Of a stretch of DNA of 55,035 bases, positions 47,032 to 55,035 are shown one piece after another. The notes beneath the pieces are model-generated. The model was not told the origin of the DNA. It did no database searches and was given only the letters and a program-made list of their open reading frames with translations. The position numbers were made by a program, and so were the translations under genes. Within the stretch, counting starts at the first letter, position 1. Each line of letters begins with the position of its first letter. The stretch comes from Gammaproteobacteria bacterium (GTDB lineage: Bacteria; Pseudomonadota; Gammaproteobacteria; Steroidobacterales; Steroidobacteraceae), in the NCBI GenBank assembly GCA_003164785.1, contig PLUE01000021.1, positions 1 through 55,035 of the forward strand, in the 5' to 3' direction.

Positions 47032-47523
47032 ATGATGAAATTGGTGGGGATTTGCTTATTGTGCGCCGCATCAACGCTGACGACGGCATATGCGGAGACA
47101 TTCGTGATCGAAGCCGACGCCTCGGGGCATGAGGCGACGATCAGGATACCGGTCGGCGCCGTGACCAAATTGTCCGCCAATTCTGCCGAATCGTTGGAGG
47201 GCTACGGCGACTCCCAGGACGAGACGATGCGATTGAGCGGCGATGTGCTGATCAGCATCGCGGGCAGCCAGCAGCCGATCGAGATCAAAGCCGACAAGGT
47301 TCTTCTCGAACTGACCGCCGATTCCATTCCCCATCACGAGAAAGGCGGCCGGGCCGAGGCGGCCACGCACAAATTGCTGCGCTCGACCACGACGTTCAGC
47401 GGCGCCGAAAATTCCCAGGTCTTCGTGGGCAATGTCGTGTTCGATTTGCAGACATCGTCCGGACCGATGGAAATCAAGGCCGACAAGGTCGAGCATCAGC
47501 TGCGGACCGAGGCCGGCGCCTAG
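47032..47523 (+). CDS. Exported OstA/LptA-like small protein
   Basis: I start at the ATG at 47032, preceded by GGAG, which gives a signal peptide (MMKLVGICLLCAASTLTTAYA). The 163-residue product has two similar segments, PIEIKADKVLLEL and PMEIKADKVEHQL, each at the end of a beta-rich stretch (SGDVLISIAG, VFVGNVVFDLQT). This recalls the repeated strands of OstA/LptA-type periplasmic proteins that bind LPS. It is shorter and its similarity is only in pattern. It follows murJ on the same strand. Confidence 0.65.
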   Translation: MMKLVGICLLCAASTLTTAYAETFVIEADASGHEATIRIPVGAVTKLSANSAESLEGYGDSQDETMRLSGDVLISIAGSQQPIEIKADKVLLELTADSIPHHEKGGRAEAATHKLLRSTTTFSGAENSQVFVGNVVFDLQTSSGPMEIKADKVEHQLRTEAGA

Positions 47524-47611
47524 CCTTAAGCCTGTCGAATTCTCCCGCGGGCTCGCTCACGAGTCGGCCTACAATGCGCGCTCCTCCGGTCAACGAGCGA
47601 CACCTCAGCGC

Positions 47612-48901
47612 ATGGGCCATTCCCAAAATCGCGTTCGCACGTTGTGGGCGCGAATAAGACAACATCCGCTGGCGCGGGTGGGCCCTGGGCTCATTACCGG
47701 TGTTGCTGACGACGATCCGAGCGGCATCGCGACGTATTCCCAGGCGGGCGCGCAGTTCGGTCTCGGCATGCTGTGGACCATGCCGTTGGCCTTCCCGCTC
47801 ATGTCAGCGATCCAGTCGATGTGCGGGCGGATCGGCCGCGTGACCGGCAAAGGACTGGCCGCCAACATCAAGGATGCATTTCCGCCCTCCGTGTTGAAGG
47901 GAGCGGTGTTGTTGCTGTTGACCGCGAACATCCTGAACATCGCGGCGGACGTGGCGGCGATGGGCGAAGTGGCTGAACTGGTCACGGGCGTCGATCGTCA
48001 TCTGATGACGGCGTGTTTCGTCATCCTGACGCTGGCACTGCAGATTTTCGTCCCTTATCATCGGTACGTTGCATTTTTGAAATGGTTGACACTGTCGTTG
48101 CTGGCGTACGCCGCCGTGCTGTTCACGGTGCACGTGCCCTGGAGCCAAGTCCTGCTGCAGACCATTCGTCCGACCTTCACCCCGAATGCGGCCGCCGCGG
48201 CCGTGGTGATCGGCGTGTTCGGCACCACGATCAGTCCGTATCTTTTTTTCTGGCAGGCGTCGGAGGAAGTGGAAAACATGCAGGCGGGCGTGGCGGTCCC
48301 TTCCCTGCTGCGTGAACCGAGCGCCGCTCCGGCCGAATTGCGGCGGATCGGTTGGGATACCTGGAGCGGCATGCTCTATTCGGACATCACCGCGTATTTC
48401 ATCATTCTCGCGACGGCGCTGACCTTGCACGCGGCGGGCATCACCAACATCGACACCGCCGCGCAAGCGGCCAGTGCGTTGCGGCCTCTGGCGGGTAATT
48501 TCGCCTTCGAACTGTTCGCTGTCGGGATTCTCGGCGTGGGCCTCGTGGGCGTGCCGGTGCTGGCCGGATCGGGCGCCTATGCAATGTCCGAAGCCATGGG
48601 GTGGCGATATGGCCTCGAGCGCAAGGTGGCCGAAGCGCGCGGCTTCTATGCCGTCATCGCGGTGAGCGTCATGGCCGGCGTGGTGATTCAATATTCGCCG
48701 ATCAGCCCGATGAAGGCGTTGTTCTGGAGTTCGGTCATCAATGGCGTGGTTGCGGTGCCTTTGATGGCGATCATCATCGTTTTGGTATCCAAGAAATCCG
48801 TCATGGGCGCGTTCACGGCGAGCCGGCCCATCGTCATTCTTGGCTGGATCGCGACCGCGCTGATGGGCGCCGCCGCTGTGCGCATGTTCGTTCCCGACTA
48901 A
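47612..48901 (+). CDS. NRAMP-like transporter with divergent metal site
   Basis: The 429-residue product has about 11 membrane helices and overall NRAMP/MntH similarity (COG1914 type). The helix-1 motif, DPGN in MntH, reads DDDPSGIATYSQAG (D33-G38). The helix-6 region, which carries MPH in MntH, reads ISPYLFFWQASEEVE, so the metal-binding Met and His are absent. Such NRAMP-related proteins may carry other ions. The ATG at 47612 has only a weak ribosome site. Confidence 0.8.
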   Translation: MGHSQNRVRTLWARIRQHPLARVGPGLITGVADDDPSGIATYSQAGAQFGLGMLWTMPLAFPLMSAIQSMCGRIGRVTGKGLAANIKDAFPPSVLKGAVLLLLTANILNIAADVAAMGEVAELVTGVDRHLMTACFVILTLALQIFVPYHRYVAFLKWLTLSLLAYAAVLFTVHVPWSQVLLQTIRPTFTPNAAAAAVVIGVFGTTISPYLFFWQASEEVENMQAGVAVPSLLREPSAAPAELRRIGWDTWSGMLYSDITAYFIILATALTLHAAGITNIDTAAQAASALRPLAGNFAFELFAVGILGVGLVGVPVLAGSGAYAMSEAMGWRYGLERKVAEARGFYAVIAVSVMAGVVIQYSPISPMKALFWSSVINGVVAVPLMAIIIVLVSKKSVMGAFTASRPIVILGWIATALMGAAAVRMFVPD

Positions 48902-48914
48902 TAAGCGAAACCCT

Positions 48915-50021
48915 ATGAATGAAACTCCACTTTCCACTCCTCGGGCCCTCGCGCGGTTCGCGCTCATCGGCGCGGCGATGCTGAGCGTCGTCGGGCTGTT
49001 CGCGTACACGGGCGGCTGGTTTTCGCCCACTCGCCTGACGCAGTCGCGGATGATCGACGCGCTGCACGCGGGGTCGGGATTGCACCCGGGATTTCGCGCC
49101 GCCCATGCGAAGGGCATGTGCTTCACCGGCTCCTTCGACAGCAGCGGCGCCGCCGCCGCGTATTCGAAGGCCGTGGTGTTTGCCCCCGGCAAGGTGGCTC
49201 TGACGGGACGTTTCGCCCTGGCGAGCGGGATGCCATTCCAACCCGATGCGCTGGCCATCCCCCGCAGCATGGCGCTGCGTTTCATGGCGGCGGGCGCCGC
49301 GGAATGGCGCACCGGCATGAACAACATCCCGGTGTTCGTCGTCAGCACACCGGAGGCGTTTTACGAGCAACTCGAGGCGTCGAAACCGAATCCGGCGAGC
49401 GGCAAGCCGGATCCGGATGCCATGAAGGCGTTTTTATCACGGCATCCCGAAACATCGCGCGCCTTCGCGATCATTCAGGCGCAGCCGCCGCAGACGGGGT
49501 TTGCCGATTCGACCTTCAACAGCCTGAATGCCTTTCGCTTCGTCAACGCGGCGGGAATCTCGGTCCCGGTGCGTTGGGGCGTCGTACCGATGCAGCCCGC
49601 CGTCGTGCAGGCCAATTCGCCCGATGATGACTCTGCGCACCCGTCGGACAAGAATCGGTTGTTCGACGACCTGATTGCTCAGGAACACGAACAGCCGTTG
49701 CGGTGGCGCCTGGTCGTCACGGTGGGCGAGCCGGGGGATTCGACCGCCGACTCCACGGTGCAATGGCCCGACAACCGGCGCCATGTCGATGCCGGCATCG
49801 TGACGGTCGAGACATTGCAGAGCGAAGATGACGGACCCTGCACCGACATCAACTTCGATCCCCTGGTGCTGCCGCCCGGTATCGAGCCCTCGGACGATCC
49901 ATTATTGAGCGCCCGCTCGGCCGTATATTCGCGGTCATTCACGCTGCGCGCGGGCCAGCGCCCGGAAAAGCCGCCGAGCGCGGTCAATCCTGCAGAAGTC
50001 ACACGGGTGGTGAAGCCATGA
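48915..50021 (+). CDS. Membrane-anchored catalase-like peroxidase
   Basis: The 368-residue product has an N-terminal membrane segment (ALIGAAMLSVVGLFAYTGG) and then a catalase-fold domain of the small SrpA-like group: HPGFRAAHAKGMCFTGSF, SMALRFMAAG, MNNIPVFVV and FNSLNAFRFVNAAG. The distal heme histidine would be H in RAAHAKG. A C-terminal extension of about 30 residues ends KPPSAVNPAEVTRVVKP. It overlaps the cytochrome b561 gene by 4 bases, a pairing found repeatedly for this family. Confidence 0.85.
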   Translation: MNETPLSTPRALARFALIGAAMLSVVGLFAYTGGWFSPTRLTQSRMIDALHAGSGLHPGFRAAHAKGMCFTGSFDSSGAAAAYSKAVVFAPGKVALTGRFALASGMPFQPDALAIPRSMALRFMAAGAAEWRTGMNNIPVFVVSTPEAFYEQLEASKPNPASGKPDPDAMKAFLSRHPETSRAFAIIQAQPPQTGFADSTFNSLNAFRFVNAAGISVPVRWGVVPMQPAVVQANSPDDDSAHPSDKNRLFDDLIAQEHEQPLRWRLVVTVGEPGDSTADSTVQWPDNRRHVDAGIVTVETLQSEDDGPCTDINFDPLVLPPGIEPSDDPLLSARSAVYSRSFTLRAGQRPEKPPSAVNPAEVTRVVKP

Positions 50022-50551
50022 GTCAGCAAGTCCGATTTCCAGTCATCTCGCGCCTGCTGCACTGGCTGATGGCGGTCATGGTCATCGCCATGCTGTTCAT
50101 CGGAATCGGCATGGTCGCCTCCGTTTCACGCTACGCGCTGCTGGTCTCGATCCATCGGCCGCTGGGCATCGCGATTTTGACGCTGGTCATTCTGCGTTTG
50201 ATCAATCGCTGGGTAAATCCGCCACCGCCGCTGCCGGACACGGTACCGCGCTTGCAGCGTTTCGCCGCGGAAGGCTCGCATTACGTGCTGTATGCGCTGA
50301 TGTTCGGATTGCCGATCGTGGGCTGGGCGATGCTGTCGGCCGCACCTCATCCGATCGAGATCACCGGCGGGTTGTACTTGCCGCGGATTCTGTCGCCGGA
50401 CCCGGTGACTTACGCGTGGCTGCGGCAATTGCACACCTATCTTGCCTTCGCGCTGTTCGCGACCGTCGTGGTGCACTTCGGCGCGGCCCTGATGCATGGC
50501 CTTATCCGACGGGATGGGGTGTTCGACAGCATGGCATCCTGGCGGCGCTGA
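50018..50551 (+). CDS. Cytochrome b561
   Basis: The 177-residue product has four membrane helices and the heme-ligand histidines of bacterial b561 (H in SRLLHWLMAV, SIHRPLGI, AEGSHYVLYAL and RQLHTYLAF). It carries electrons within the inner membrane, probably from quinol. The ATGA overlap with the catalase-like gene suggests it supplies electrons to that peroxidase domain on the outer face of the membrane. Confidence 0.9.
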   Translation: MSQQVRFPVISRLLHWLMAVMVIAMLFIGIGMVASVSRYALLVSIHRPLGIAILTLVILRLINRWVNPPPPLPDTVPRLQRFAAEGSHYVLYALMFGLPIVGWAMLSAAPHPIEITGGLYLPRILSPDPVTYAWLRQLHTYLAFALFATVVVHFGAALMHGLIRRDGVFDSMASWRR

Positions 50552-50596
50552 GCGGGAGGCCGGAGGCGACCAGCTTCTAGAAGCGCGCCGCCGGGT

Positions 50597-52573
50597 CTAC
50601 AGGGGAGCGGGGCCGGAGCCCGCCGCGACCGCCGCGATGTGCTCGGCGGGCGGCACCACCGGCTTTTTCGGATCGGCCGGCACGTCGGGCCCGAGCAGGT
50701 AGGCGTCGAGCACCTTGCGCGCAATGGGAGCGGCGGCGGCGGCGCCGAAGCCGCCGTTTTCCACCAAGACGGCGACCGCGATCTTCGGGTCATCGGCCGG
50801 CGCGTAGGCGATGAACCACGCGTGATCGCGCCGGCGTTCGTCCACGATCTTGGCCCGCGTGCTGTCGGTCTGCTTGATGGTGAACACCTGGGCGGTTCCG
50901 GTCTTGCCGGCAATCTTGTAACGCGCGCCGACGCCGGACGCGAAGCCGGTCCCACCGGGCATCGACATCGTGCCCACCATGCCGTCGGTAATGACATCCC
51001 ACTGGTCCGAGGTGGCAATATCGACGGGTTTCAAGAGTCGCGGTGCGCGCGGCACGATCTCGCTCGAACCGGCCGTACGTATGGCCGACACCAGTCGTGG
51101 TGTCGCGATCACCTGCCCGCGTTCGGCAATCTCGGCGGCGAAGTGCGCCTGCTGCAGGGGCGTGACCGTGATGGGACCCTGGCCGATGCCCATGCTGATG
51201 GTCTCGCCGGGAAACCATACCTGGTCGGCGGCGCGCTTGAAGGCATGCTTCTTCCACTCCGGCGATGCGTACAGCCCGGCCTTCTCCCCGGGAATGTCGA
51301 TGCCGGTCAGCGAGCCGTAGCCGAACGCCTTCATGAATTCATCCATGCGGGTGATCCCCAACCGCTCGGCGACCCGGAAAAAATAGACGTCGCAGGATTG
51401 CGCGATTGCCTGGCGCATGTTCAAGAATCCATGCTTCTTGTCGTCGCGGTATCTGTTGCTGCTGCCGGGCAGTGTGAAGAATCCTCCGCAAAATTCCTCC
51501 TGGGACGGCGTCAGGATGTTGTATTTCAGGGCCGCCAACGCATAGAGCGGCTTTACCGTCGACCCCGGCGGATAAGCGCCGCGCAGCGCCCGATTCAGCA
51601 GCGGGATGTCGATATCGTCGCGCAGCGCGGCGTATTGCGACAGCGTCAGGCCGCGCACGAAGCCGTTCGGATCGAATCCGGGGAGGCTGGCCATCGCGAT
51701 GACATCGCCGGTCTTCGGGTCGATGGCGACGACGGCACCGCGTCGTCCCGCCAGCGCATCCTCGGCAACCTTCTGGACGCGGATATCCAAGCCGAGAATC
51801 AGGTCGTCCCCAGCCACCGGCGGGCGCACCTCCAGGGGTACCTTCAACTCGCCGATCTTGTCCACCGGCCTGCCGGCGGCATTCACCAGGATCTCGCGCG
51901 ACCCGCGCCTGCCATGGAGTTGCTGTTCGTAGGCTCCTTCGACGCCCAGCTTGCCGATGAGGCTGGTGCCGGCATACTCGTCACTGTCGATCTGCTTGAG
52001 GTCGGCCTCGTTGATGGCGCTCACGTAGCCGATGGCGTGAACGGCCGATTCGCCGAGAGGATAGTGCCGGGCCAGCCGCGTGCGAATGTCGACACCGGAG
52101 AATTGGTAGCGATGCACCGCAAACAGCGCCATTTCCTCCTCGGTGAGCTGCAGCTTGACGGGCACGCTCTCGTACACCTTGTGAAGCAGAATGGTGCGGC
52201 GGATGTTGCCGACTTCTTCGGCGTGCAGCAGGCCGATGCCGACCAATTGCGCCAGCGTCGCATCCAGCGCCTTGGCGTCGCCGACCTGTTCCCGCACCAG
52301 TTCGATCTGGAAGGCCGGGCGATTGTCGGCGAGCACCACGCCATGACGGTCCAGAATGAGGCCGCGACTCGGCGGCAGCGGCTCCGTGCGGATGCGGTTG
52401 CCCTGGGACAGGGTCGCGTAATAATCGTGCTTGAGCACCTGGAGATAAAACAACCGGGCGCCGACCACCAGCAACAAGGCGACCGCCATCACGCCCGCGA
52501 TGACGCTTCGCACCGCGAACAGCCGGTTTTCCGCAAAATAGTTCTTGATCCTGCTTTGGCGGTTTCTCACCAT
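50597..52573 (-). CDS. mrdA: Penicillin-binding protein 2
   Basis: PBP2 is the elongasome transpeptidase. The 658-residue product has an N-terminal membrane segment (SVIAGVMAVALLLVVGARLF), a dimerisation/pedestal domain and a transpeptidase domain with the active serine in PPGSTVKPLYA, SCD in AQSCDVYFF and KTG in AGKTGTAQVF. The usual partner rodA is not adjacent: the gene is convergent with cytochrome b561, and the Lnt-like gene lies upstream on the same strand with a 128-base gap. Confidence 0.96.
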   Translation of the reverse strand: MVRNRQSRIKNYFAENRLFAVRSVIAGVMAVALLLVVGARLFYLQVLKHDYYATLSQGNRIRTEPLPPSRGLILDRHGVVLADNRPAFQIELVREQVGDAKALDATLAQLVGIGLLHAEEVGNIRRTILLHKVYESVPVKLQLTEEEMALFAVHRYQFSGVDIRTRLARHYPLGESAVHAIGYVSAINEADLKQIDSDEYAGTSLIGKLGVEGAYEQQLHGRRGSREILVNAAGRPVDKIGELKVPLEVRPPVAGDDLILGLDIRVQKVAEDALAGRRGAVVAIDPKTGDVIAMASLPGFDPNGFVRGLTLSQYAALRDDIDIPLLNRALRGAYPPGSTVKPLYALAALKYNILTPSQEEFCGGFFTLPGSSNRYRDDKKHGFLNMRQAIAQSCDVYFFRVAERLGITRMDEFMKAFGYGSLTGIDIPGEKAGLYASPEWKKHAFKRAADQVWFPGETISMGIGQGPITVTPLQQAHFAAEIAERGQVIATPRLVSAIRTAGSSEIVPRAPRLLKPVDIATSDQWDVITDGMVGTMSMPGGTGFASGVGARYKIAGKTGTAQVFTIKQTDSTRAKIVDERRRDHAWFIAYAPADDPKIAVAVLVENGGFGAAAAAPIARKVLDAYLLGPDVPADPKKPVVPPAEHIAAVAAGSGPAPL

Positions 52574-52701
52574 CGCGTGGACACTTTGAGTTGGAGCATG
52601 GGCGTGGCTCGGATTTTACTCGTTAAACGCGGGCTCGGCGAGAATAGCGCCCCGCAGGATCTTCGGTTACGCTGCAGTTCAACAAATCTCGCACTCGCGA
52701 A

Positions 52702-54291
52702 TCAGGCGCTGGTCGCCTGAACCGCTGGGCCCCGCCTCGGGCGCCGAACCCAAACCAGAATGAGCGCCGTCAGGAGGGTGCACAGATAGGGAAACCAATT
52801 GCCCCAGGCCACGAACAGCGTGTGCCCTCCGGGCATCTTCGGCGCCGAGACGACGATCCCATCCGCGTCGTGGGGTTCGCGGTAGGGATCGTCGGCATAG
52901 GTTTTCGCGAGCACCCTGCCGTTGGGGTCGATCAGCGCCGAGATCCCCGAATTGACCGCACGGACCATCGGGACACGCAGTTCGATGCTGGCGAACACGG
53001 CGAGAGCCAGATGCTCCCAGGGTTCGGTGCGTGCGCCGAACCACGAGTCGCTGGTCAGGTTGACGAGGACGTCGGGGTGCAGTTTGCCGACGCCGCGAAT
53101 GAAGCCGGGGAGGAGATCTTCGTAACAGATCACCGGCCCCAGGCGCCAGCTCGCGCCGTCCGGCGAGCGCAGCGACATCACGCCCGGCCCCGCACCCGCC
53201 TTGAAGCGTCCGGTCCCCTCCGGCAGTATGTTCCTCAGCCAGGGAAATGCCTCGATGCCCGGGATATATTCGCCGAACGCGAGCAGTCGCACCTTGTCGT
53301 AGCGCCCGACGACTTTCCCGCCGGCGTCCAGCAACAGGGCGGAGTTGTACGCATCCTCTTGTTGGGGCTCGAAGGTGTCGCCGCCGATGAGGACGGGCGA
53401 GTCGATACCGCGCCGGATCATCGCCAATGACTCGCTGGGAAAATCTTGTGCGAAGTCCCGCGGCAACGTGACAGGATAGGATCCTTCGCTCCAGACGATG
53501 AGCTGTGCGCCGGCCCGTTCGAGGCGGCGCGACTGCTCCTGCAACGCGTTCAATTCCCGCAGAGCCTCCTCACGTGAGAATTCCCCATCGACGGCGTAGG
53601 CGAAATTTGGCTGCACCAGCCCGATGCTGAGCCGCGGCGCCGCCGCCACCACCTGATCCACCTGCCGCATGCGCACGACGCCGAAGAGCAACGAGGCCGC
53701 GAGAACGGCAGCCGCGGTCACCGCGGAACGGCGTGCCCAGCGCCCGCCCGAGAGCACGTCGTAAAGCGCGCCATTGACCAGCATGAGCAGTGCGGTGACG
53801 CCGAGCGGGCCCGTCAGTTCGGTGATTTGGATCACGAGCGGATGCCAGGCTTGGGAGATCCATTGGCCGCAGGGAAAGACCTGGGGCACCACCAGTTCAC
53901 CGACCGCCATGGCGATGGGGGCCAGCACCGCCATCGGGAGGGCGCGGCGCCGGCGAATCGCACAGACGAGGCCGGTGAAAATCAGGAAAATGAGGGCCCG
54001 GGCTGCACAGAAAGCCAGCAACAGCGCTGCTGCACCGATCCAGGGAAACCCCGCGAAGCGCTGCGTCAAATCGATGAGCCAGTAGAAGCCGCCGCCGGTT
54101 TCCACGACACCGGCCCACCAGCCGAGGAACAGGGCGATCTTGAGCGTCGGCGCCCGATCGATCGCCAGCAGCAGGGGTACGGCGGCAACCCAGCCGAGGA
54201 AGGAAAAATCAAAGGGGGGGCACGCCATGAACCACAGGCATCCACTGAGAGTGGCCAGCCCGAACCCGACATAACGATTGGATGCGCTCAT
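52702..54291 (-). CDS. Second apolipoprotein N-acyltransferase-like protein
   Basis: The 529-residue product has N-terminal membrane helices (ATLSGCLWFMACPPFDFSFL at the start), a nitrilase domain and a last helix near the C-terminus. The Lnt triad is complete: E in LIVWSEGSYP (WSE where most have WPE), K in YDKVRLLAFGEYIPG and C in VICYEDLLPGF. It is clearly divergent from the first Lnt at 38755-40284. It may be a paralogue with another acyl donor or substrate; this is inference. Confidence 0.88.
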   Translation of the reverse strand: MSASNRYVGFGLATLSGCLWFMACPPFDFSFLGWVAAVPLLLAIDRAPTLKIALFLGWWAGVVETGGGFYWLIDLTQRFAGFPWIGAAALLLAFCAARALIFLIFTGLVCAIRRRRALPMAVLAPIAMAVGELVVPQVFPCGQWISQAWHPLVIQITELTGPLGVTALLMLVNGALYDVLSGGRWARRSAVTAAAVLAASLLFGVVRMRQVDQVVAAAPRLSIGLVQPNFAYAVDGEFSREEALRELNALQEQSRRLERAGAQLIVWSEGSYPVTLPRDFAQDFPSESLAMIRRGIDSPVLIGGDTFEPQQEDAYNSALLLDAGGKVVGRYDKVRLLAFGEYIPGIEAFPWLRNILPEGTGRFKAGAGPGVMSLRSPDGASWRLGPVICYEDLLPGFIRGVGKLHPDVLVNLTSDSWFGARTEPWEHLALAVFASIELRVPMVRAVNSGISALIDPNGRVLAKTYADDPYREPHDADGIVVSAPKMPGGHTLFVAWGNWFPYLCTLLTALILVWVRRPRRGPAVQATSA

Positions 54292-54304
54292 GGTAGCCGG
54301 CTAG

Positions 54305-55035
<731 letters not shown>

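Noticed and set aside
50639..52720. A very long open frame on the plus strand opposite mrdA
   Set aside because: It is antisense to a clear PBP2 gene and has no family match or ribosome site. Long antisense frames are expected in GC-rich sequence.

Overview
The window is GC-rich bacterial chromosome. Its gene content and order point to a gammaproteobacterium, most likely near the Xanthomonadales/Steroidobacterales/Nevskiales: a full S10-spc-alpha cluster in proteobacterial order, miaB-ybeZ-ybeY-corC-lnt, divergent uvrA/ssb, a lone bactofilin, and PepQ and PyrD of the E. coli type. The placement is inference from gene families; no rRNA was available. I saw no rRNA, tRNA, insertion sequence, integrase or CRISPR array.

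Layout. (1) 1-14.6 kb: the end of tuf, then the whole S10, spc and alpha ribosomal operons (rpsJ to rplQ, with secY, rpmJ and rpoA), closed by a strong terminator. Most genes overlap or abut. Three gaps do not (tuf-rpsJ, rpsJ-rplC, rplN-rplX), and these hold strong hairpins sharing the core CGCGAAGCGC. (2) 14.6-22.4 kb: pepQ, a small lipoprotein with its own terminator, a GNAT protein, an HDOD protein, an aromatic/aspartate aminotransferase, a bactofilin with a zinc-ribbon partner, folE and an exported M20 peptidase. (3) 22.4-30.4 kb: an accessory stretch with signs of gene decay: a short usher-like barrel, a pirin stub, a TraB/GumN protein, an AAA ATPase with degenerate motifs, an RsbQ-like hydrolase with a long extra domain, pyrD, a GDSL-esterase stub, an NTF2-like protein and a CobS homologue without its DGLAD motif. 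(4) 30.4-40.3 kb: uvrA, ssb, msrB, def and the miaB-phoH-ybeY-corC-lnt operon. (5) 40.4-43.5 kb: an operon for oxidative phosphonate breakdown (tmpA- and tmpB-like) whose MFS transporter carries two frameshifts. (6) 43.7-50.6 kb: a Ser/Thr-rich protein, a LigB-type dioxygenase, murJ, an OstA-like exported protein, an NRAMP-like transporter, and a membrane-anchored catalase-like protein coupled to a cytochrome b561. (7) 50.6-55.0 kb: PBP2 (mrdA), a second Lnt-like protein and the start of leuS.

How the genes fit together. The first quarter is the translation core, with SecY for insertion and RpoA for transcription. Several later genes serve the envelope: lnt twice, murJ, mrdA, def for nascent-chain maturation, and a bactofilin. 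The tmpAB pair is the clearest metabolic unit: its homologues oxidise 2-(trimethylamino)ethylphosphonate to glycine betaine and phosphate. The most unusual aspect of the window is repeated, small-scale gene decay that keeps tight coupling to the neighbour: two N-terminal enzyme stubs whose stop codons overlap a start codon of the next gene, an internal loss in CobS, two frameshifts in the MFS gene and a duplicated tuf tail.
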